Of a stretch of 64,000 bases of DNA, positions 1 to 11,446 are shown one piece after another. Numbering within the stretch: the stretch's first letter is position 1; each line of letters begins with the position of its first letter. The translations under genes and the position numbers were made by a program. This stretch comes from Marthasterias glacialis (Eukaryota > Echinodermata > Asteroidea > Forcipulatida > Asteriidae), in assembly GCA_911728455.2 (NCBI GenBank), contig OU452225.1:26756495-26820494 (forward strand), given 5' to 3'. A model generated the notes under the pieces. The model did not search any database. It saw only the letters and a list, made by a program, of their open reading frames with translations, and had not been told where the DNA came from.

Positions 1-1497
1 GAAATTTGTTTCATAATTTTTGTTTTAAATGTTGATTTGACATGTAGGTATTTACTAAATTTAACAGTAATTGAAATTTCAAAACGTTAACAATTACTTT
101 ATTAAAACCCTTTGGTGCATTGCGTGTTCACATGTGGACACTTTTTGTCCTTGCAGCCTGTATCCTTTTTGGAATATTTGTAATTGTGACTATTACTGTA
201 AATGCCGGTTGGCTTCAATTGTGACCATTACTGACAAATTGTGGATAAATGAGGGCAATATTTGAAATTAATTTGCATTTGAATATCCTACTACAAAAGG
301 TCCACAATATGGACATTAGGCTATTAAGGTTTCTTTATATTGTAAGGCAATATGAAGGAAGAAATTGTCATATTGTAAATTATGTTCAAATGTTTCAGTT
401 TACCACGGAATTTGTGTCCCAACTCAAGTGAATTTAAACAAGATCAGTGTCTACAGCTCATATTTGTTGGTTTTACTTCATGTTGCAATTAAAAAAGAAA
501 CTTAATAACCTGATGTCCTCATGTGGATGTTTTGCAAGGCGATAATTAAATATGCATGTAAAGTTTTACATTTTTTGGTTGCACTTAGTAAGCTAAAATA
601 GTTAAGTATTACCAATGGTGTTCTTATGAGTAGGCAGGAAGTATTCTTCAGGCACAAGGGAAAGAGGGAAAGATAAGATGTTGAGCAATTGATGATTAAT
701 GCTTTTTCACAAAATGTTGTACACTGTGAAGGCAAATTGTTTTTTGCATTGTAGTATACATTTTATCTTCATTGTTAAGCATGTCACTAGTTTAACAACA
801 GCATTTTATTTGGATACTTGTTTTCCTATCTTTTGGAAATGTTGTTTCAAGACTGCATTTTTATTATGATGTTGCCAATCTAGTACAGTTTCAATTGTAA
901 GCGTTTGGTCAGGGTTTACATCAGCTCATTATCACACCCCTGTTGAGCAATCTGATTGGATTAGCGCATACTGGAAGATAAATTATCTTAAGTTAATGAT
1001 TGAGGTTAAGTTTTGAGTTGTGGTTTTTCTTTTCCCATGGTTGTTCTGTTGGTGGCTTGCCTGATTGTTGTTTTAATCACTTTGGTAGGCATGCACTGAT
1101 TAAACTACAACAAGATTATAATTCTAATGGTAAGAAACATTTGGAAGGTCCAGTTGGGTGATTTATCTTTATTTTAACACCTTGGTCCCCTTAACTGTTG
1201 ATAATCATGGATCGTCTTTGAGTACATTTAACTTTGAGTACCAGTGTTTTGTAAGTTGAGTGTTGAATTAGGACTTTGAATACTTTGCTAGCTGAGTATG
1301 AGTACTGGTTCATGTACAAGAACTACAACACTGAGCTTTAGTAGAACAAGGGATGAGATAAATCGTTTGTTTCTGCTGCGATTGCACTGAATACACTAAA
1401 CCTATATCACTGGTTTGCAGGCTTTATTCATCATTGTTTGACACTCCTTAGCCAGCATCAGAACAAAATGTAATAAATTATTGCGTCTACAGTCCTG
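1..1497. other. AT-rich stretch without a recognised gene
   Basis: No open frame here has domain motifs, plausible splice-bounded coding sequence or protein-like composition. The short open frames are low-complexity AT-rich translations. It lies on the 3' side of the minus-strand fibrinogen/F5/8C gene, so an undetected terminal exon or 3'UTR of that gene could be here, but nothing in the sequence singles one out. Confidence 0.4.
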
Positions 1498-1660
1498 GTT
1501 TTATCTCGTTGGGCCTCTCCCAGCCCCCTATCAATGTTGGATCTCAATGCGCGGTCTGCACTCCAGTTGGGATTAACAACATTGAGTGGGGGAGCGGGGG
1601 ACGGGGGAGAGTTTCATAATTATTTGTCACAGTGGCACAAGCATTTTGGTCAGGATTGTC
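1498..1660 (+). repeat. Dispersed repeat, copy 1 of a local pair
   Basis: The segment matches 2428-2573 in the same orientation: a GTTGGGCCTC motif, then ATCAATGTTGG, then TTGGGATTAAC, a G-rich stretch, and GTCACAGTGGC followed by AAGCATTTTGG. Similarity is clear but imperfect, with several substitutions and small indels. No coding content is recognised. It is probably an old transposon fragment. Confidence 0.6.
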
Positions 1661-2427
1661 TGAAAGTTCACTTTGTCTATTTACATGGAGTTGGGTAGAC
1701 ACAGATAAATTACAGTCATTTGATGGAGAAGAGAAAATACATTGAAGTGAACCAAAGCAGTGGACGGTTGATACAAAAAGCAACATAGGCAGTTGTCAGC
1801 GTGGTGTTTCATGGTTTGGTTTCAAACAAAAATTGTGCATGTTTTACTCGCTGACATGAATGAAACAGCACTATGTGCAGGGGGGAGGGGTCTCCGTCCC
1901 AAACATAGCTCAGTCCAGATAGGGTTAATCCTATGATTTCTGCTCACTCTGTAGTGATACAAAGACAATTCTTGGCTGTCTTGTACTTGCACCCCAAGAC
2001 AAACCAAACACACATAATAGCTTTACTGTAGTGCGCACCGGCAACGGTTTACCGTAACGATTTACCCTACCAATTTAGCACCTAACTTCCCAGAAGAGAG
2101 TTTGTATTCAAAGTGAAAAGACCAGTATGATTGACAAATGACACACAAACCTCTTCATTTGTTTTCAAGCCCCTCATTCCGATAATTAGCAGAAAAAGCC
2201 AAAAATCCAAACAGTTTGCCATCGCCACGAAAATAATATAAAGAAAAAAGTGTGACTCTCATTTATTATACTGTACTATGGTAAATCGTTGTGGATTTGA
2301 CAATTTTTATTTACTCCTAATCCTGGAAGCATTAAATGTCGAATGTGTCAACACATTCTAAATCTGTTCACCTTTATTTTTATTTTATTTTTTATTTCAT
2401 GCTTGGAAAATTGCAGACAATCTTGGT

Positions 2428-2573
2428 CATATCCTGTTGGGCCTCCCCTTGCCCCCGATCAATGTTGGCTCTCATTGCGCAGTCTGCGCACCAATTGGGA
2501 TTAACTTTGTTAAGTCAGGCGGGGGGTTGGGGGGTGGATTTTTTGTCACAGTGGCCCAAGCATTTTGGCCGGA
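2428..2573 (+). repeat. Dispersed repeat, copy 2 of a local pair
   Basis: Second copy of the segment at 1498-1660, with the same order of conserved blocks and a longer G run. A 144-codon frame runs across it, but its composition is that of the repeat and the first copy has no equivalent frame, so it is not called a gene. Confidence 0.6.
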
Positions 2574-3362
2574 ATGGTAGATTCAATTACATGGGCTGGC
2601 TCCTTTGTGTCAGGGTGGCAAAATCAAAAGAGGGCAGTCATAGGGGTGATGTGATTTTGATAAGTGTATGCCTTTATCGGAGACTCTCAAACGCATTTTA
2701 TAAGACCTTATTGTATGCTCCAATCAATACAAGGTTAACTTATTTCAAGCAGAGATGTGAAGTGCTTTAAATAAAACATTTTTTGTAAATTGGTAAATTT
2801 GCTGCAATCTCACATTCTCATATGTATGAATACCATCTGCAATTGTCTAATGTTGGCATGCAGGGAGGTTAAATTCTAATTTCTTTCAGACACACCAAGA
2901 TTAGCAAAACAGGTCCTCTGCTAATGGTTCATTTCATTTCGTTTATTCTGTTGATAAATGTCTCTGTTAAGTCGCAGCATTATCTGCATTCACATTTTTT
3001 TCCTGTGACCTTTGGGAAGTCTTTTTACTCAAAAGCAATTAAATGTTGTTTTGTAAAATGTTTATGATTTCTGGTTCTAGATGGGTTCATATTGTAGCTG
3101 ATTTATATCATATTGGGGATGCGGTATCTACCTTGGCATTAGGAAGTCCTCTGGACATATCTGATTCATGCACCTTTGATGTTGGGATTCCACAACTTTG
3201 TAATCCACCTTACACCAGGGTGTATTTAGAGTTTTCAAACTCATGTTTTTTTTGTAACTTACAGGGTGTCTAAACTGCTCTCATCTAGACCTTGGTATAA
3301 ACTTGAAATGCTTTCTTTGCTTATTATATATTTCCATGGACTGTGTTGGCCATTGGTCATTC

Positions 3363-5513
3363 AATAGACCGATTGCACGACCAATGTTTACATGTTGTCA
3401 CGTGACCTTTTGTGTTTACATGTTGTCACATGACCTTTTGTGTTTACATGTTGTCACGTGACCTTTTGTGGGTTCTACGTCATCTGAGCTGATGGCAAAA
3501 GAGGTGCAAATACATGCCGTGACTGAAAGAATCACACCAAAAGTCGGCTTTTGGTAATAATAACACAGTTACTAAGCGAATTTATTCAAGTTGTATGTTA
3601 TGACAATGATTTTAAGCACATTACTGTTTCATGAACTACCAGTATTCTACTACAAAAGAGGTTTATTTTGAGTTATGCACTACCGGTGTCAGAGGACTAT
3701 GTATCCACCCGCCTGTTATTTTGTTTGTAATGTAGGCCTAAATCACTGTAAAAAAGGGTAAATAATGTTGAAAAAGTGAGCAGTTATACCTAAGCCCTTT
3801 TCACAAGATGTAAAAATAACCAACTTCCCTTGCTACACATTTTACGAGCGCTGATTGTTTATTTTTTGTCATTGTGCATGACTAATTTAGCAAGCTTTCA
3901 CACGGCTTAGTAAAAAACTAACAACCATTGTGCGTTATGTTAGTGCACACATCACTGGTAACCAGCAAACCACTGAAATATCAGCGAAATAGATAATACT
4001 ACCAGTAGAATCAGCCCGTTTGTTTTGCATGTGTTGTTGGGCAAAACCAGGCTCAAAAATACACGAAAAAGATGCAAGATTTTTTGTCGAGAATAAAAGT
4101 TTTGGATTCTAATAGTGTGACTTACTGGTTGCAATGTTGATTAAACAATGCATGTGCTGGCTGGATTCCCACATGTAGCTCCTAATGAATTTTCCTATTG
4201 GCTGAATTTCTTTATTACGTGTTTATGTAGAAATTCGACCAATAGGAAACAACTCACGTACTAGCTGATTTCATACATGCAGCTCATAAAAATTTTTTCT
4301 ATTGGCTGAATTCCTTCATTATTTGGGAATTCAACCAATATAAAAAATGTTAAGTAGTACAGAGCGTGTAATGAATTTTTGTTATTGGCTGGTTGCCTTC
4401 TGAACTTAATTAATATGCACACCATTGATGTAAGAGGGGATTTTCCTGCCTGGTACTGCGTACCTTTACGCAAGTTTACAACAAGTTTTTTTTGTGCCAA
4501 TTTTCCCGTCTTGCGTCAACCAGAGAGTGACTTTTAATGTTTGTTTGCATTAAGAAGGCAGCGGAAAGATCGCTTTTTGCTTGTCTAATTATGTCACGTG
4601 AAGCAGGAATTTATTATGCAAGATTGAAGGGGCGATGACAGTTAAAAAGGTCAGTAATTGAATTTCAATTGTTTTCACTCTATTTCTATGATGAACAGAG
4701 TTAAGGAAGCAGCAAAAAGTAGCGCCAGCAGCATGAATGCTCCAGTCAACAGTCCTGACAGTGGTTATAATCACATCACGATGTAAAAGTTCCCACACAC
4801 AAGTTGCCACGCATGCGTAGTATTGGAGATTTCACACAGGATGTCGTTCAATAAACAAAGGTTCCTTTTTCACACAATATCGTGCACCTCCTTAGTCATA
4901 ACTTCCACTAGCGAAGGAATTTGTTGCAGGTCCGGACCTGCGACAAAATTTAGCAATGTTTGAGAAGATTTCGCTAGGGATCCTGGACAATCTAAAAGTT
5001 GTTGTTCTTTCACATGAGGTGCAATTTGTAAAATTTCGCAACCATGCTAAAATTAAGCAAGGAACCCTTGCTAAATTGCTCTTGTGTGAAAAGGGCTCTA
5101 GCTTTCAACATTTCAAATAGGCAAAGGAATCATACAGTTTTGGAAAAAAATTTTTTTTGGATGATTGAGCTTCAAAACTGTGAAATTCTTGTGTTGAAAA
5201 GTGTGTGATTGTGATCGTCTGGCCTAAATGTTCCATCGTGCACTAGTACACTTTGTGCACATTTATTTGTTACTTGTAGAATTTGCAAGACTTGCGGGAA
5301 CTGTCCTTACTGGCTTTTTTTCAGCCACTTGAAGGTTTAGGTACAAACTCTGGAATATTTTTCACAGATTTTGGGAAAGAAAAGCATGGATCGAATAAAC
5401 AAATGCAACAATCATCATGTACTGTACTGCACTTTCCTATGGAGAACGTCGTGTTTGTTTACATTTAATACCCACTACAGGTCACGTGGCGTGGGTTGCG
5501 CAATCAATCTATT
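3363..5513. mobile_element. TIR element (family A) split by a nested insertion
   Basis: The left end carries AATAGACCGATTGCACGACC and the right end is its imperfect inverse (GGTTGCGCAATCAATCTATT). Just inside the left end a roughly 28-bp unit with TGTCACGTGACC is repeated three times (about 3393-3474). Related copies lie at 11632-12340, 16200-16933, 18250-18966 and, inverted and truncated, 40085-40369. The 18250 copy shows the uninterrupted size is about 715 bp. The extra length here is the nested element at 3793-5097. No transposase is encoded, so this is a non-autonomous (MITE-like) element. Confidence 0.75.
3793..5097. mobile_element. Nested TIR element with 3-bp CTA target duplication
   Basis: The ends are AGCCCTTTTCACAAG and, inverted, CTTGTGTGAAAAGGGCT. 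CTA flanks the element on both sides (3790-3792 and 5098-5100), which is a 3-bp target-site duplication. It sits inside the family A element, whose other copies lack it. Three ATTGGCTG-type sub-blocks repeat inside. A 3-bp duplication is typical of PIF/Harbinger-type elements, but no transposase is visible, so the superfamily is inferred. Confidence 0.7.
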
Positions 5514-6034
5514 TGTCTGCAGGTAGTATAGCAGCTTGGGTGGGGTCCAGTAGTTCACTGGAACTTTTGAGGTGAGTGAGGTACAGTGACATAACCAAAT
5601 TATTCTCTGAGTTTGAGGCATGATGGTCAGTGCTCTGTTTTAAAATTGTGCATTATTGGCACCAATGATCTGGTTGACATGGATGCTGTTTGTTTGTTAC
5701 ATAATGTCAGGATCTTAATGCAGGAAAGGACAGACCACAATAGAGTCTGAGCATGTACAAACAACATAACCAGCAAGCTCAAAATGTATTAATGATGTGC
5801 ACAGGGGGTAGTGAGTTCCATACAAATCAGGCATATCAAGCAGGCTGAGATCATGTTAAGTCACCAATATCATTTTCTTATTTGGTCTTGCAGTCATTCA
5901 TTAGAAAAGTTTAACTTTTAGATATTAAAGAACATATGAATATTTAAAATTCAGTTAGTTATGCCTCAATTGAACATTGATTAGACGTCAGTGATGTCTG
6001 ATGGCACCAGACATCACTGAGCGATATCACTTAC

Positions 6035-6173
6035 CTCTGCAGCCAAGGAGCTCAATACGTAGGGCTGGGTACTCATTCCAAGCTGTTGGTTTGATGCGGA
6101 TGTATCGTGCTTGAATAGGCTGCTTGAATATGTTGGTAACTGGGGTGTCTCCATCAATGTTGCCATAGAATAT
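6035..6173 (-). CDS. Exon 6: C-terminal part of the F5/8 type C (discoidin) domain
   Basis: Read on the minus strand, the exon follows a TTCTTTGACAG acceptor at 6174-6175 and ends at a GTAAGT donor (6033-6034). It begins in phase 0 and ends in phase 1. The translation has the classic discoidin end: IFYGNIDGDTPV, then ARYIRIKPTAWN, then ALRIELLGC. This includes the RYIRI(K/R)P beta strand, the W-N motif and the terminal cysteine (C339 of the predicted protein), which should pair with C190 in exon 5. No stop follows, so coding continues in an exon not identified here. Confidence 0.92.
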
Positions 6174-6366
6174 CTGTCAAAGAAAATACAGGAGAACATG
6201 ATAAGAAAGAACCAATTGAAAAGTAAACAAATGATGAAGAATTACTCTGCAACTTTATTAAAATTTGTTTGTTTACTAGGAATACATCTTTGCAAGGACT
6301 GTGCTGAATGTAATCCCACCTCTGGTGAAGATGTAGATGTCCATATCACATGTTGCCAGAGAGATT

Positions 6367-6861
6367 AAAGTCTGTCAGAGAGGGAGTGACAAAAAGCTGC
6401 TCCAAAATCTATCAAAGACCTCTACAATGTACTTTAAACTCACCTGAAGTACGCAGGAGATGTTGCCATTCAATATGGTGGTCTGAGAAATTTTCGGCCA
6501 AAATTCTGAACTGATGACCACAGTGATGATTACAAGTGGAACGCATTTCCAATTTGCGCAAGAAGCGCAATTTGAGGATTACGCACAATTTTGCCCGATA
6601 GACTGCGCCATATTGTGCACAATCCTCTATTGTGCTTCTTGGGCAAATTGGAAATGCATCCACCGGCATTGTTGCGGTCATCTTTTCAGATTTTTAGCCC
6701 CAAATTTATTTTTTTTTCAGAAATGTATCAGACACAATCATACCATTATAATGACCGGCAAGATCTCCTGCAGACTTCAGGTGTGTTTAAAGTACATTAA
6801 TATAGAGGTCTTTGATGGATTTTGGAGCAGTTTTTTGTCACTCTCTGTCTGATGGACTTGA
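6367..6861. mobile_element. Fold-back element in the F5/8C intron
   Basis: The two halves are nearly inverse copies. The left end reads GTCTGTCAGAGAGGGAGTGA and continues with AAAGCTGCTCCAAAAT and AAAGACCTCTA. The right end is the inverse, with TCACTCTCTGTCTGATGGAC. The inner arms also match inversely around GCACAATCCTC and GGAAATGCAT. The open frames on both strands are mirror translations of the palindrome. It lies in the intron between the two F5/8C exons and has no transposase. Confidence 0.75.
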
Positions 6862-8152
6862 ATCAGTACTTAGGCATTTGTACACATGTCCCAAGTTTTG
6901 AATAGAATTCATTTGGACCCACCATGCGCCAGATAATGTTCAAATGTTAAAAAAGCGCTGTAGAGGGTTCAGTAACTCAGACTACTGGTACTGATGGTGC
7001 AAGCTGGGACTTCATGAACATCACCCCTGATTTGATTGCAGCTAGTGTGTATGATGGTGCTCTGATGAGGGAAGAGCGTGAGTAATCTACATGCATGCCA
7101 CACCCAGGGGCTGTCGTCATGCAATGTACTGCACAAATTAGACAGCGGGTCATTAGTCTGTACTTGTTTTTAAACTTGTAGCACATACAGCTGCAGGCAC
7201 GCACGGCATTTTGGTGTAAAGCTATTTATGTAAATTAATTTTTCCCAGGTGTGAAAAGAAAGCTCAAATATTGGTCAGCATTTTTTTATAAAATGTAGAC
7301 CAATATTGTGCTTCATAAAAAATATTGGAAGACTTCCGTGTTTGACATAGTGACCTATATTTGCTATTTTATAGGTATAAAATTTGATAACTCTGACCAA
7401 CCTCTGATCAAACGTGAGTTTGAGCTTAATAAAATAATAAAATATGTTTTTATGTTCAACCACAAAAATGGAAACTTGCAAGCATGTAGCCGGTTTGTCA
7501 GCATTTATTATTAGGCCCTGGCTGTATTATTTTTATTTTGTATATTTTTTGACACAGTAAAAACACAAAAAAAACTGACAGCTGTTCATTGGTAACAGAT
7601 GTCATGAGCTTCCGATAGTTTTCATCGTTTGGCAAAGCTGCTACATAGTGCTTTTTTTTTCTTTTAATGTCAGCGCATTTCAAAATGATCTTATTACCAT
7701 TATTAGTTTGGTATAGGCATACTGATCATCGGAAAATCAATTCTAGTTGGTCACTTAAATTTGTATGTTGTTGGTAAAAAAAAAATCAATATTTACAATT
7801 TATTGCCCCATTAAAAGGACAATAAATGCCCAGCTCAGTTGGAGTCATTAAGTATGAGACATCTGGTTAAATGTTTCAAAACTTGATGTGTAACATCTTT
7901 CACAAAGTTAAGCATGATGTGCTGGGAAATCCTTTTAAAAAATGACCAACTTTTATTCTAGGAATGACCAACATCTGGGTAATAAATCTTTCCCCAACAT
8001 AATACCCAACTGTTTTACAGTGTGTGTCTTGGAATAAGTTGGAATCAGTTACCTAGATGGCACATTATAACTACTATTATTGTTGTATTGTTAGGTAAGT
8101 GTCTATGTTGACAAGGAATAAATGTTGGGATGTCTTTGCTGAATAATCTTAC

Positions 8153-8478
8153 CTGTGGAGTTAAAACGGGAGATGTCCCATTCACATACAGCCATGCATT
8201 ACCATCAATGCTGTATTGTACCTGGTAATGTGTCACATACCAATTGTAGTATGGATGGCCCTGTGTGATACCACCTTCAATCTGCACAGGCTCTGAACCC
8301 ATATCTACTTGAAGCCATGAATCTTCTAATTGTCCTCTAGCTGGAAACCAGTAACGGTTCAGGTTCAGTCGTGCATCACTTGGCTGATTCCATAAACTCC
8401 ATTGACTAGATGCTGTGACTTTATCATCAGGAATACTCCTATCTCCCATCCCAAGATGATGCCCACAATATCTACCAA
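8153..8478 (-). CDS. Exon 5: N-terminal two thirds of the F5/8 type C domain
   Basis: The acceptor TTTTGTTTCAG and donor CAG/GTAAGATT bound 326 nt, phase 1 in and phase 0 out. The peptide runs from GRYCGHHLGMGDR through IPDDKVTASSQW, DARLNLNRYWFP, DSWLQVDMGS and YQVQYSIDGNAW. These are hallmarks of the discoidin family: the first cysteine (C190), the ASS motif, a surface loop with exposed aromatic residues, the W-LQVD(L/M)G strand and the Y-YS-DG-W motif. With exon 6 it gives one complete domain of about 150 residues. Family members bind phospholipids, collagen or sugars. The ligand here is unknown. Confidence 0.95.
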
Positions 8479-8655
8479 CTGAAACAAAATTCAACACAAA
8501 TAAATGATAACATTGGTAACAAACTAAGAATTATTTTTTTATTTAAATTTTACTTTAACCAGGAGTCAATTGATGGATTAGTTTTTTTATTTTATGTTAA
8601 TTTGGTTCACAATTAAAAAAAAAAATGTCTCAAAAAGTACCAAAACATGTATTAA

Positions 8656-9290
8656 CCAGTAGGCACAGGATGATGTGTATACACGCATACGTTTCCCCTG
8701 CCTGGAAACGGAAGCCGTGTCAAGACACCAATGAGTAAAATGGGAATACCGAAGCAAACCTTGCCCAGACATTCCACTGCTGAGCATGCACAGACCACAC
8801 ACACACATTCTAATGCTTCATTTTACCCACACTAATACAAATGGTCTTGAATTTATTGGCATTTTCTGGCAATTGAGGTGGTTTTTGTGTAATCTCGATT
8901 CCAGACCTTTGTCCTTTTGTTCCAAGGAGAGGATTACGAGGCATCAAGATGCTTCCACCATTGTCCATTCATTGTATTTTGGCTGAATGGGGGTAAGTCA
9001 GAGTGAGCCGGTAATCAAGCTATGGTTCCATGTTTAGTACCACCCTTTGCTGTAGGTAACGGCCAGTGTTTTACAATTCACGGTGCATGAATTTGACATT
9101 TTCTCAGCCATGAAAACAAAACGGACGATCTAGTAGAGAGAATCTTTGTTCTCGTGGCATTGTCCAGTCATGGATTCTTTGTGCCAGCGATACTCCCAAA
9201 GAAAAATGATTCCAGCAATTCTGCCAAAAGAATCCTCCCAGGTGGACAGGACAAAAAACAAAACAAAAAAAGGATCTCAACGACAACTGG
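8656..9290. mobile_element. TTAA-flanked TIR element (CCAGT family), intron 4
   Basis: The element is bounded by TTAA (8652-8655 and 9291-9294) and starts CCAGT, ending in the inverse ACTGG. Internal sequence matches, in inverse orientation, the elements at 10265 and 11447, for example around the CAAAGAATCC and CTCGTGGCATTG blocks. It fills most of the intron between the fibrinogen-type exon and the F5/8C exon. No transposase is encoded. Confidence 0.65.
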
Positions 9291-9432
9291 TTAAATACTG
9301 GCAGGCTCTTCAAAACATCACTTGTATTTCATAATCAAATGTTTTTACAATTATTGCGCGATATTTACCAGAAGATATTGTAGACTTTCCCAGTCAAAGA
9401 AAAGTAATCAAAGCAAATGATTTTATACATAC

Positions 9433-9691
9433 CAGTGGGTTGCACACTTGAGTACCCATAAGACAGGGTGTAATTATCTTGTTTGATGTGAAAGGGTAGT
9501 TTCATCAGATGACCAGTACTGCCATGTTCATTGGTGAGGTCCATACGGATTGTCCAGTTCCCTTCTTCAGTAAGTTTATGTAGGATCTCATTTCCAAGCC
9601 AGAACTCACCATCCAAAGACCCAAAGCCATTCTTGTAATCTGCCCAACTGCGGTTGAAATTGACTGATCCATCATATCGCTGCTGGACCAC
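9433..9691 (-). CDS. Exon 4: fibrinogen-related domain, central part
   Basis: The exon runs from an AAAATTTTCAG-like acceptor (minus strand) to a GTATGT donor: 259 nt, phase 0 in and phase 1 out. The peptide starts VVQQRYDGSVNFNRSWADYK and continues GFGSLDGEFWLGNE, the most conserved signature of fibrinogen C-terminal domains. It goes on through WTIRMDLTNEHG to DNYTLSYGYSS. The exon ends where family members normally continue into the calcium site and binding-pocket half. That half is not found: the next exon begins the F5/8C domain directly and in phase. Confidence 0.93.
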
Positions 9692-10260
9692 CTGAAAATA
9701 AAAATGTTAGGTCATATAATTTTTAGACCATTTAACACTGTATTGTAAAGATCACTTTTACATTAACATCAGATGTATCATCAACTTGTGTTTAAAGTTG
9801 TTATTTCAAAACAAAACTCTGATAAGATAAAAACATTTGTTGTAAACTTTGGTAAGAATTCTCAGATACAGTTTACTTTTTCGTTGTTGAGTCTTGTTAG
9901 ATTGATGCAACAACATTTTGTTGAATAACAGCAGCAAAAGATAATATCATTTAGCTATACAGTTTCAGTATTCCTATTTTCAAAAACATATTTTTTGCAT
10001 TTTAATGTAGATGTCTTTTTCTTTTAGTAGTAAACATCGAAAAGTCTAATTTACAATGCAGAAAAACACTCATGAGTCATGAAATGTTAAGCATCAGAAC
10101 AGCTACATCTTTTAATATCATCAGACAGCTACATCTTTTAATATCAAATAGGAATGTGGATTATTTTGATCAGTGCATTGATTTACTACAGCGATGTTGG
10201 CATCATACACGCTTATGCAATTTAATAATTAATATACTATATTAGCCATAGTACATCTCA

Positions 10261-10760
10261 TTAACCAGTTGCTGCTGAGATTCTTTTTTTTCTGCAGTCT
10301 CCCTGGCAGGATTCTTTTGGTGGAATTGCTGCAGTCTTTTTTCTTTGAGGGTACTGCTGGCACAAAGAAACCCTGAGTTGACAATGCCAAGAGAACAAAG
10401 ATTATCTTTATTGGATCGTTACCTATGACATATGAGTGGTACTAAACACAGAATAATGGCTCAATTGCCGGCTCACTCCATTGAGCCAAAATACAATGAA
10501 TGAACAATGGTGGAAGCATCTTGATACCTCATAATCTTCCTCTTTGAACAAAAGGACACAGGTTTTAATTGGGGATTACACATAAACTGCTTCTCGATGG
10601 TCACAAAAATTGACTTTATTCAAGATCTTTTTTGTCCTTGTGTGGGTGAGTCAAGTATTAGATGGCTTTTGTGTGGTCTGTGCAAACTCCGCAATTGAAT
10701 GACCGGGCGACCTTTGCTCTGGTGGTCTGAAATAACATAATGGCGTCTTTACACGGCCTC
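10261..10760. mobile_element. CCAGT-family element, right end unclear
   Basis: It starts TTAA-CCAGTTGCTGCTG and shares long blocks with the element at 11447-12714 (AACAAAGATTATCTTTATTG, then TGAACAATGGTGGAAGCATC). A clean ACTGG-TTAA right end was not seen, so the end coordinate is approximate. The remaining sequence of this intron (9692-11048) shows no exon-like segment. Confidence 0.5.
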
Positions 10761-11048
10761 TATTTTCAGGCAGGGGAAATACTTGCATGTATTCACCAGC
10801 TGCGTACCCAAGAAGGGCCTGAAGTTGCCTCCCACAAAAAAATGAAGATACATGTAATTCATTAAAAAAACATGCTTACTGGGCCCCCCATTGACAAACA
10901 ATGCTCCCTAGTGAAAAAAATCCTGACTACACCGCTGCTATTCATGTCATCCGGTTTGAATTGGTTAATGTGAGTTTCTTTTCAGACCTAACTAATTGTT
11001 ATTGATTCTAAATGAATAATAGAGTGACCTATAACTTGATGTACTTAC

Positions 11049-11179
11049 AATCCAGCCTGTGTGCCTCGTCATATCACATGACACGTTTATTCCTTCATCA
11101 TTCTGGAAGGGATAGATAGTATAGATACCATCCTCTGTGTAACCAGCATCCAACAAAGCCTGACAGTCAGTTAGTTTAC
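11049..11179 (-). CDS. Exon 3: start of the fibrinogen-related domain
   Basis: Acceptor AACTGCCAG and donor ATT/GTAAGTAC bound 131 nt, phase 1 in and phase 0 out. The peptide is KLTDCQALLDAGYTEDGIY, then TIYPFQND, then INVSCDMTRHTGWI. It matches the N-terminal part of fibrinogen-related domains: D-C near the start, G-(I/V)Y-I-P, V-C-DM, and G-WI-V across the splice to exon 4. C61 and C90 are the expected first disulfide pair. The linked exon 4 begins VVQQRYDG, so the splice reads through without a gap. Confidence 0.93.
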
Positions 11180-11446
11180 CTGGCAGTTAAACATGACATA
11201 ACATTTGTTCCTCAAAAAGTATTAAAGCTGTTTTTGTTTGATTGTTTTTTAGTTTTCTTTTTAAGATTCTTATTTGAAACTATATGAAGTAAATACTAAT
11301 TACTATTTAAAAAAATATAATACTTTGAATAGGGTCAATTTTATGAGTTTATAGGTTAAAAATGTTTTATATTGGACAAGTACAAATAATGAGGAACACA
11401 CAAGAGTCTTGTATTTCCAGGATGAATGCCTACTTATTGTCTTTAA

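Noticed and set aside
3043-3273. 76-codon frame (GSRWVHIVADLYHIGD...)
   Set aside because: Composition is protein-like in part, but there are no splice boundaries, homologous motif or context. It could be an old repeat or a chance frame.
5283-5468. 61-codon frame similar to one at 12126-12338
   Set aside because: The similarity comes from both being copies of the family A MITE. Other copies have the frame broken.
5780-5855. Terminal exon of the minus-strand gene
   Set aside because: A phase-1 reading after a CTCAG acceptor gives a short cysteine-rich tail and stop, but the acceptor is weak and nothing corroborates it.
6412-6852. Overlapping frames on both strands resembling a gene pair
   Set aside because: They are mirror translations of the two halves of a fold-back element.
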